Shown in pieces: positions 58,497 to 64,000 of a stretch of 64,000 nt of DNA (position 1 is its first letter; each line of letters begins with the position of its first letter). This stretch comes from Enterobacteriaceae bacterium 89 (GTDB taxonomy: Bacteria; Pseudomonadota; Gammaproteobacteria; Enterobacterales; Enterobacteriaceae). The notes under the pieces are model-generated. The model ran no database searches, was not told the origin of the DNA, and saw only the letters and a program-made list of their open reading frames with translations. The position numbers and the translations under genes were made by a program. The DNA is taken from positions 124,001-188,000 of the forward strand of contig RQJH01000001.1 in assembly GCA_014156375.1 (NCBI GenBank), read 5' to 3'.

Positions 58497-59294
58497 ATGA
58501 TTTTCGAAGCCACACTGATTGGCCTGCTCTGCTACCTGGGCGCACTCAGCAGCCCCTGGCTGTTTGGCCTGACCGGCGGCTGGTATCTCATTACCCGCCC
58601 GCTGGTTTCCGGGATGCTGGTTGGCCTGATCCTCGGCGATGTGAAAACCGGGATTATGATTGGCGTTGCCGTACAGGCGGTGTATATCGCGATGGTCACG
58701 CCCGGCGGCTCGATGCCTGCCGATCTGAACTTCGTTGCTTATCCCGCGATCGCGCTGGGGATCCTCTCCGGTAAAGGTCCTGAGGTTGCCGTCGCGCTGG
58801 CGGCCACCATAGGGATCGCCGGGACGATTCTGTTCAATACCATGATGGTGCTGAACTCCTTCTGGAATCACCGGGCCGACACGGCGCTGGAGCGAGGAGA
58901 CGAGCGCGGAATTTATCTCAACAGCGCCATCTGGCCGCAGGCCACCAACTTTGTGCTGCGCTTTGTGCCAACGTTTATCGCCGTCTATTTCGGCGCGCAG
59001 TACATCAGCGGCTTTATGGACAGCCTGCCCAAAGTGGTGCTGACCACCATGAGCGTGCTGGGCGGCATTCTGCCCGCCGTCGGTATCGCTATCCTGCTCA
59101 AGCAAATCATTAAAAACTACACCATGCTGATCTACTTCCTCGTGGGCTTTATCTGCATCGTTTTCCTGAAGCTGAACATGGTGGCACTGGTGATCGTCGG
59201 GGCGCTGCTGGCGCTGATCCACTACAACTACAAGCCAGAAAACGCGAAGCCTGCGACGGCTAAACCGCTGGCAGACGATGAGGACGAATTCTGA
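58497..59294 (+). CDS. PTS system, mannose/sorbose-family EIIC component
   Basis: The 265-residue inner membrane protein is the sorbose-type IIC subunit that forms the sugar channel with EIID. It has about seven to eight hydrophobic segments, the family stretch GVAVQAVYIAMVTPGGSMPAD near residue 55-75, and an acidic C-terminal tail ending DDEDEF. Its TGA overlaps the EIID ATG by one base, so the two membrane subunits are coupled in translation. Confidence 0.93.
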   Translation: MIFEATLIGLLCYLGALSSPWLFGLTGGWYLITRPLVSGMLVGLILGDVKTGIMIGVAVQAVYIAMVTPGGSMPADLNFVAYPAIALGILSGKGPEVAVALAATIGIAGTILFNTMMVLNSFWNHRADTALERGDERGIYLNSAIWPQATNFVLRFVPTFIAVYFGAQYISGFMDSLPKVVLTTMSVLGGILPAVGIAILLKQIIKNYTMLIYFLVGFICIVFLKLNMVALVIVGALLALIHYNYKPENAKPATAKPLADDEDEF

Positions 59295-60109
59295 TGGAAG
59301 AGCGCAAGCTGACCCGTAAAGATCTACGCCGCTGCTGGCGCGCGTGGATGATGCACAATCTGTCGTCGATGAGCTTCGAACGTCTGGAATCGTTCGGCTT
59401 CTGTCTGAGCATGCTTCCCGTTGCGCGTAAGCTGTACCCGGATGCCGCTCAGCGCACCGAAATGCTGCGCCGCCACGCTTCCTTCTACAACACCGAGCCA
59501 CAGATTGGCGCTATCGTCAACGGGATGGCGCTGGGGCTGGAGGAGAAAAAAGCCAACGGCGAGCCTATCGACGGTGAGACGATCAACACCCTGAAAGTGG
59601 GCCTGATGGGGCCGATCGCCGGGATCGGCGATTCGATGATCCCCGGCATGCTGATCCCAATCCTGCTCAGTATCGGGATGGCGCTGGCCGCCGGGGGAAA
59701 CATTCTCGGGCCGCTGTTTTACACCGTCGCCTGGCTGGCAATCATTCTTCCGGGATCGTGGTTCCTGTTTTTAAAAGGCTACCAGATGGGTTCCGGCTCG
59801 GTGGAAATGCTGGTCAGCAGCAAATCAACCCGCCTGCGCGAAGCGCTGTCGCTGCTGGGCGTTTTTGTAATGGGCGGCGTGGCGGCGAGCTATGTGAAGC
59901 TTGGCACCGGACTGGAATTCATCACCAAAGACGGCGTGAATATCCACGTACAGCAGATGCTGGACGGCATATTCCCGCAGTTGCTGCCTTTGGTAGTGGT
60001 GCTCGGCACCTGGTATCTGATGGCTAAACGCGGTGTCTCGCCGGTGAAAGCGATGATCCTGTTGCTGATCGTCGCCGCAGTTGGAGTGGGTACGGGTTTA
60101 TTTGCCTGA
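59294..60109 (+). CDS. PTS system, mannose-family EIID component
   Basis: The 271-residue protein is the second membrane subunit unique to mannose-class PTS systems. It has a long cytoplasmic N-terminal part with the family signature FYNTEPQIGAIVNGMALGLEE near residue 65. The motif LMGPIAGIGDSMIPGM lies near residue 108, followed by hydrophobic segments up to the C-terminus. It closes the operon; a REP element and a strong terminator follow. Confidence 0.93.
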   Translation: MEERKLTRKDLRRCWRAWMMHNLSSMSFERLESFGFCLSMLPVARKLYPDAAQRTEMLRRHASFYNTEPQIGAIVNGMALGLEEKKANGEPIDGETINTLKVGLMGPIAGIGDSMIPGMLIPILLSIGMALAAGGNILGPLFYTVAWLAIILPGSWFLFLKGYQMGSGSVEMLVSSKSTRLREALSLLGVFVMGGVAASYVKLGTGLEFITKDGVNIHVQQMLDGIFPQLLPLVVVLGTWYLMAKRGVSPVKAMILLLIVAAVGVGTGLFA

Positions 60110-60189
60110 TGGCGCTTCGCTTATCAGACCTACAAAATCAACACATTATGTTGAACGTGTAGGTCCGGTAAGCCTGCGCCACCGGGCAT
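60104..60189. repeat. REP/BIME element after the PTS operon
   Basis: GCCTGATGGCGCTTCGCTTATC is followed about 35 bp later by the opposite-facing unit TAGGTCCGGTAAGCCTGCGC with CACCGGGCA. This is a standard enterobacterial REP pair. Its presence beside the accessory block suggests the block has been in this chromosome long enough to pick up host repeats, or was inserted next to one. Confidence 0.9.
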
Positions 60190-60212
60190 TTTGATTCTTT
60201 GTCAGCAATCTG

Positions 60213-60238
60213 AACCGGGGCGAACACCCCGGTTTTTT
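60213..60238. terminator. Terminator between the convergent PTS and isomerase operons
   Basis: The stem AACCGGGG / CCCCGGTT (60213-60220 and 60227-60234) has a 6-base loop and a T-run at 60233-60238. It serves the plus-strand PTS operon. Its T-run overlaps the TAA stop codon (60237-60239) of the facing isomerase gene. Confidence 0.85.
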
Positions 60239-61019
60239 ATGGATGAAAGTTCTGCCACAGTGAAGCGGTTTTATCCGGCCGCGAGATAAACTGAAAGCGG
60301 GCGGGATCGTCGATAAACTGTTGGTAAACCGGCTCATCTGTGATGCCAAACTCCCGGTACTGTCGCGGAGTAATAACCTGCAATCGCCCCGGTGCGTAGT
60401 GGCTGTTATGCTGCCAGACGATCTGGTCATCTTGCAGCAGCGGATACCATGCCAGCCCTTTATGCGCCCGCACGGCTTCATACTCGAAGCCATATTCCCG
60501 ATCGCACCACGCGCCGAAGGTCAGCGGCTCATCGGGATTAGCAGAGATCGTCGCATGGCCCCAGCCCGGCGGCACCAGCACCTTATCGCCAGGTCCAGCC
60601 ACCACCGCAAAACAGCGCCCCGGATCGTCCGCTACAAATTCCTGCATGTAGATAATCGCCTCACCCTGCCAGATTTCATAGAGCTCCGGCGGTGACCAGC
60701 CGCTGTGCTGGCTGATGCGATGAACGTGACCCTGGCTACGAATGGGCTCATCACCCAATCGCCCTGCGGCATAGGTCACCACGCCGAAAAGCAGCATGCG
60801 CTTTTTGAGCTCAGCCAGATCCTGTAGGCGCGCCACGTCCATCACAATGGCATAAACCTCTTCCGGCCCGTCGCATTTCGGATCGCGCAGCGAGGAGCGG
60901 ATCTGATCGAGCCGGCGGATCTCCGGCATCGGGCCAATCACCTCTTCACCGTAGGTAAAACCGAGCGGATGGCGATGCGCCATTATTTGCAGCCCGTAAG
61001 GTAAGGTGCTCTCAGCCAT
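60237..61019 (-). CDS. Cupin-type phosphoglucose-isomerase-like protein (larger paralogue)
   Basis: The 260-residue product belongs by pattern to the archaeal-type (cupin) phosphoglucose isomerases. The metal-ligand set is complete: His98 and His100 (SQGHVH), Glu112 (PELYEIWQGEA) and His155 (PPGWGHATIS). Compared with its neighbour it has about 70 extra residues, split between the N-terminus and the C-terminus (from about residue 185). Its ATG overlaps the stop of the upstream paralogue by 8 bases, so both should be made together. It probably isomerises a sugar phosphate delivered by the PTS; the actual substrate is not shown. Confidence 0.85.
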   Translation of the reverse strand: MAESTLPYGLQIMAHRHPLGFTYGEEVIGPMPEIRRLDQIRSSLRDPKCDGPEEVYAIVMDVARLQDLAELKKRMLLFGVVTYAAGRLGDEPIRSQGHVHRISQHSGWSPPELYEIWQGEAIIYMQEFVADDPGRCFAVVAGPGDKVLVPPGWGHATISANPDEPLTFGAWCDREYGFEYEAVRAHKGLAWYPLLQDDQIVWQHNSHYAPGRLQVITPRQYREFGITDEPVYQQFIDDPARFQFISRPDKTASLWQNFHP

Positions 61020-61575
61020 TCTGCACCTCTTTCGCCATTAGCCTGAGGTTGCCCTTCGTGACTCGCTGAGCAAAACCACCAGCCAGCGCGGCATAGTCAT
61101 GCCCGGCAACACTTGGCCAGACCGCGAGTGCTGAGAGGACATCTGTTCCAGTGTTGATCAGACGATGCGCGATATATCCGGCAATGCGGTGAACTGAACC
61201 CGGAAATACTTGCTCCAGGCGAGTGCCTCCCTGCTCATTCTGCAACAAAAGTAGCCCTTCCCCGCGCAGGCCGAAATAGACTTCCCCCTGTTCACGTCGC
61301 GCGTGGAAATGCCCGCGAGTCATGAAGTATTCCTCGCCCAGGCAGCCCGGATTCAGGTGAGTGACCCCGGTAAAAAGCTCACCTTCACCTGCAGGGGTAT
61401 CAAACATTTCAACGGAATAGACGACAAGCGAGGGATCGCCGTGACGAAAAGCGGCTTCGTCAGCGAAAACTCCGGCCAGATCGCCAAGCGTAGTGATTTT
61501 ACGGATCAACGGCGCACCGGACAGCGCACCGCTAGCCCAGGCCACCTGAGGTGGCAGAGACAGTGTTGGTTTCAT
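61012..61575 (-). CDS. Archaeal-type cupin phosphoglucose isomerase homologue
   Basis: The 187-residue product resembles Pyrococcus phosphoglucose isomerase along its whole length. His89 and His91 (TRGHFH), Glu98 (GEVYFGLRGEG) and His137 (GYIAHRLINTG) line up with the known metal ligands 88, 90, 97 and 136 of that enzyme as recalled, and WPSVAGHDY near the C-terminus is also shared. The start at 61575 has a GGAGAG ribosome site. A much longer upstream frame (to 61887) runs across the promoter into rihC and was rejected. It heads a two-gene operon with an operator in its promoter. Confidence 0.87.
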   Translation of the reverse strand: MKPTLSLPPQVAWASGALSGAPLIRKITTLGDLAGVFADEAAFRHGDPSLVVYSVEMFDTPAGEGELFTGVTHLNPGCLGEEYFMTRGHFHARREQGEVYFGLRGEGLLLLQNEQGGTRLEQVFPGSVHRIAGYIAHRLINTGTDVLSALAVWPSVAGHDYAALAGGFAQRVTKGNLRLMAKEVQNG

Positions 61576-61608
61576 GTTTCTCTCCGGCCCGAGGAGAACA
61601 ACATGCAG

Positions 61609-61638
61609 AGTATAACAGTTTAATCGATTAACCCCTGC
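61609..61638 (-). promoter_or_regulatory. Promoter of the cupin-isomerase operon with embedded operator 4
   Basis: On the minus strand a TGTTATACT extended -10 (TATACT at 61609-61614) lies 34 bp upstream of the gene start. The spacer in front of it is filled by GGTTAATCGATTAAAC (61618-61633), containing the perfect palindrome TTAATCGATTAA. The -35 (near CAGGGG) is weak. An operator between -35 and -10 is a classic repressor position. The palindrome is identical in its 12-bp core to operator 3 at the PTS operon. Confidence 0.75.
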
Positions 61639-61676
61639 GAATTGCGCCGCTTTTGCCAGCGCAATCACAGAATCAT

Positions 61677-62591
61677 TTAGGGTGCGAGAGCAAACACTTC
61701 CGCCACCCAATTTCTGAAGCCATCCACATCCAGATCCAGCGCAACCTGCGCATTCGCTGGCTGCCCAAGGCGATTTTCGATGTCGACGACTGTGGTTCCA
61801 GCGGTGTAAGTCCCCTGCGTTTCCACGGCGACAAAGCAGGATTTCAGCGTGAACAGTTCCGGACGCACCAGCCAAGCGATGGCGCACAGGTCGTGCATCC
61901 GCAGGCCGCTGCCCATGCTGCCGCTGCGATAGTGGCTGAACAGCGAATGCAGCATTTTTCCGGTACGGTTCAGCGCGGGCAGCTGTTCCAGATACTCCGG
62001 TGTCAGCAGCGCCTGATTAGTGACGTCCAGCCCGCACATCACGATTTCCAGGCCGCTCTGAAACACGCGGGCTGCTGCTTCCGGATCGATGGCGATATTG
62101 AACTCTGCATTAGGCGTGAAATTCCCGCGTCCGGCAGATCCGCCCATGATAACCAGACGACGGATATTAAATTTGCACTCAGGATAATAGGTCAGCAGCA
62201 GGGCAATGTTGGTCAGTGGACCAATCGCCACCAGCGTCATCGGTTCAGGGGCAGCCATCAGCCTGTCGCGAATGGCCATAAAGGCAGGCTTCTCCAGCGG
62301 CTGGCGCTGGTGGTCGACAAAATCATAGCCTTCCATGCCCGACTCACCGTGCACATAGGCGGCATCGCGCAGTGGGCGCAGCAAAGGTGTGGCGGCGCCC
62401 TGGGCAACGGGAATATCGGCCTGCCAGAAGTGGAGGAGCTGGAGCGCGTTGCGGGTGGTTTTCTCCACCGAGACGTTCCCGGCAACGGTGGTGATCAGCT
62501 GTAGATCAAGCTCAGGAGCAAACAGAGCGGCGGCAATCGCCGCGGCATCGTCAATGCCTGGGTCGGTATCGAGAATAAACGGTAACGGCAT
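61677..62591 (-). CDS. rihC: Non-specific ribonucleoside hydrolase RihC
   Basis: RihC cleaves purine and pyrimidine ribonucleosides to base and ribose. The start at 62591 gives 304 residues, the E. coli length, with a GGAGG site 7 bases upstream; an in-frame extension of 13 codons runs through the ispH terminator and was rejected. The N-terminal signature [14 protein letters not shown] (residues 5-18) holds the calcium-binding aspartates, and the [10 protein letters not shown] stretch lies near residue 122. In K-12 it lies between ispH and dapB; here the isomerase operon follows it. Confidence 0.95.
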   Translation of the reverse strand: MPLPFILDTDPGIDDAAAIAAALFAPELDLQLITTVAGNVSVEKTTRNALQLLHFWQADIPVAQGAATPLLRPLRDAAYVHGESGMEGYDFVDHQRQPLEKPAFMAIRDRLMAAPEPMTLVAIGPLTNIALLLTYYPECKFNIRRLVIMGGSAGRGNFTPNAEFNIAIDPEAAARVFQSGLEIVMCGLDVTNQALLTPEYLEQLPALNRTGKMLHSLFSHYRSGSMGSGLRMHDLCAIAWLVRPELFTLKSCFVAVETQGTYTAGTTVVDIENRLGQPANAQVALDLDVDGFRNWVAEVFALAP

Positions 62592-62602
62592 GATTCCTCC
62601 AT

Positions 62603-62629
62603 AAAAAAACCAGGGTATAAGCCCTGGCA
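62603..62629 (-). terminator. Terminator after fkpB-ispH
   Basis: On the minus strand the stem GCCAGGGC / ACCCTGG-type hairpin (about 62609-62628) is followed by seven U residues. It lies 28 bases after the ispH stop and just before rihC, so rihC probably has its own expression or relies on read-through. Confidence 0.82.
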
Positions 62630-62656
62630 TTTTTGCACACTTTGCGAACGAAAAAC

Positions 62657-63607
62657 TTATTCCACTTCGCGGATATCGAGCCGCAGCTCTTTTGGCACTT
62701 CGAAGACGATGTTTTCTTCGCGGCCTTCCAGCGGCACCGCTTCGCCGCCGCCCAGCTCCTGCAGGCGGGCAATCACGTTCTGCACCAGGATATCCGGGGC
62801 AGAAGCGCCAGCCGTCACGCCTACACAGGTTGCGCTTTTAACCCAATCTACCTGGATGTCAGTAGAGTCGTCGATCAGGAACGCCGCTTTGCCCATGCGC
62901 TGAGCCAGCTCCGCCAGACGGTTAGAGTTGGAGGAGTTTTTCGAACCGACCACCAGCACCACATCCGCACGCTGTGCCAGATCGCGCACGGCTTCCTGAC
63001 GGTTGGTGGTGGCGTAGCAAATGTCATCTTTGCGCGGCCCGATGATTTTCGGGAAGCGGCTGCGCAGCGCATCGATCACGTCGGAAGTATCGTCAACGGA
63101 AAGCGTGGTCTGAGTCATAAACGACAAACGAGTTTCGTTTTTGACCGTCAGTTTCCATACATCTTCCGGCGACTCCACCAGGTACATGCCCCCTTCCGGG
63201 TTGCTGTACTGGCCCATGGTGCCTTCCACTTCCGGGTGCCCGGCGTGGCCGATCAGAATCGACTCTTCGCCCCGACGACTGGCGCGCGCGACTTCCATAT
63301 GCACTTTGGTCACCAGCGGACAGGTAGCGTCGAACACAGTCAGATCGCGGCTCTTTGCTTCGTTACGCACCGCCTGAGATACGCCATGGGCGGAGAAAAT
63401 CAGGATGGTGCCATCGGGCACTTCACTGATCTGCTCGATAAAGATGGCCCCGCGCTGGCGCAGGCTGTCGACCACGTAGCGGTTGTGCACCACTTCGTGA
63501 CGAACGTAAATCGGCGCACCGAAAATTTGCAGCGCGTTTTCAACAATGCTGATAGCGCGGTCTACGCCAGCGCAGAAACCGCGCGGGTTGGCCAACAGGA
63601 TCTGCAT
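62657..63607 (-). CDS. ispH: 4-hydroxy-3-methylbut-2-enyl diphosphate reductase
   Basis: IspH is the iron-sulfur enzyme of the last step of the MEP isoprenoid pathway, making IPP and DMAPP. The 316-residue product has the three cluster cysteines in GFCAGVDRA (residue 12), [11 protein letters not shown] (near 96) and [10 protein letters not shown] (near 197). The TTN stretch following the last cysteine is conserved. It lies 1 base after fkpB, as in E. coli. Confidence 0.98.
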   Translation of the reverse strand: MQILLANPRGFCAGVDRAISIVENALQIFGAPIYVRHEVVHNRYVVDSLRQRGAIFIEQISEVPDGTILIFSAHGVSQAVRNEAKSRDLTVFDATCPLVTKVHMEVARASRRGEESILIGHAGHPEVEGTMGQYSNPEGGMYLVESPEDVWKLTVKNETRLSFMTQTTLSVDDTSDVIDALRSRFPKIIGPRKDDICYATTNRQEAVRDLAQRADVVLVVGSKNSSNSNRLAELAQRMGKAAFLIDDSTDIQVDWVKSATCVGVTAGASAPDILVQNVIARLQELGGGEAVPLEGREENIVFEVPKELRLDIREVE

Positions 63608-63608
63608 C

Positions 63609-64000
63609 TTATGCCTCCAGTGCCGGGTCTATCTCCAGCACTTCAATATCAAAATGAACGGTTCGCCCCGCCAGCGGGTGGTTGAAATCGACGGTGATCG
63701 AATCGCCGTTAATTTCGCGGATAACCCCTGGCATTTCGCTGCCATCCATTGCGGTAAAGAGCATGATTGCGCCGATTTCCGGCTCGCCTGCGTCCATAAA
63801 CTCGCGGCGGGAGAAATACTGAATCAGGTCCGGGCTTGGCACGCCGAACGCCGCATCAGGCTCCAGAGAGAAGGCTTTCTTATCCCCTTCTTTCAGGCCC
63901 AGCAGATGCTGTTCCAGCCCTTCAGACAGCGAAGTGTCACCAAGGCGAAACAGCGCCGGTTTGCCGTTGCTGCGGGTGGACTCAGCGGTCGAGCCGTCTT
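63609..64000 (-). CDS. fkpB: FKBP-type peptidyl-prolyl cis-trans isomerase, N-terminus missing
   Basis: FkpB (SlpA) is a cytoplasmic FKBP-type isomerase and chaperone of the SlyD-like class. The gene leaves the window at the right edge; about 130 codons are present, ending [11 protein letters not shown], and roughly 19 N-terminal codons are missing compared with the 149-residue E. coli protein. The visible part includes [16 protein letters not shown], the flap region [17 protein letters not shown] and the [18 protein letters not shown] end of the FKBP domain. It is upstream of ispH in the same operon. Confidence 0.95.
   Translation of the reverse strand, partial: DGSTAESTRSNGKPALFRLGDTSLSEGLEQHLLGLKEGDKKAFSLEPDAAFGVPSPDLIQYFSRREFMDAGEPEIGAIMLFTAMDGSEMPGVIREINGDSITVDFNHPLAGRTVHFDIEVLEIDPALEA

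Noticed and set aside
54607-61575. Idea that the sugar block is a recent mobile island
   Set aside because: No integrase, transposase, tRNA or flanking direct repeat was seen, and codon use looks like that of the neighbours. It is an accessory block, but recent mobile transfer is not supported by what is visible.
61576-61887. Upstream extension of the 187-residue cupin isomerase
   Set aside because: The added residues have no family similarity, cross the operator and promoter and enter rihC. A good ribosome site precedes the internal ATG at 61575.

Overview
This is a chromosomal segment of an enterobacterium (Enterobacteriaceae). Protein lengths, gene order and overlaps follow the E. coli K-12 0.5-2 minute region, read here in reverse. 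From memory of related genomes, the gene content fits Enterobacter, Lelliottia, Leclercia or a close relative, but the genus cannot be fixed from this window. No tRNA, rRNA, insertion sequence, prophage or CRISPR array was seen.

Layout. Positions 1-7667 (minus strand) hold the head of the division and cell wall cluster: mraZ, rsmH, ftsL, ftsI, murE, murF, mraY and the start of murD, with the mraZ promoter and three 10-bp-spaced MraZ boxes. Next come cra, ilvIH and leuO (minus), then the leuLABCD operon with its leader peptide and attenuator (plus). setA with the dual-function RNA SgrS/SgrT faces sgrR, followed by thiBPQ behind a TPP riboswitch, yabI, and araC divergent from araBAD. polB has a LexA box beside its start. 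rapA and rluA follow, then djlA divergent from the lptD-surA-pdxA-rsmA-apaG-apaH cluster. folA, kefFC, a small YgdI/YgdR-like lipoprotein gene, and carAB with ArgR and PurR sites come next, then dapB. The window ends with rihC, ispH and a truncated fkpB.

Two places differ from the K-12 order. The cai/fix block that K-12 carries between carB and kefF is absent, with only the small lipoprotein gene there. Between dapB and rihC sits a block of about 7 kb (54607-61575) that K-12 lacks. It encodes a MalI-like LacI-family regulator, a two-domain phosphomannose-isomerase-like protein with a degenerate kinase-like N-terminus, a complete split mannose-family PTS (EIIA, EIIB, EIIC, EIID) and, convergent to these, two translationally coupled archaeal-type cupin phosphoglucose isomerases.

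Four copies of a palindrome close to GGTTAATCGATTAACC lie at the two control regions of this block: three between the regulator and the first operon, and one inside the spacer of the isomerase promoter. A CRP-like site lies in the divergent region. The block therefore looks like one self-contained, catabolite-controlled regulon that imports a sugar by phosphorylation and feeds it through up to three isomerases. The sugar cannot be named from the sequence. This is the strongest candidate for an undescribed system in the window.
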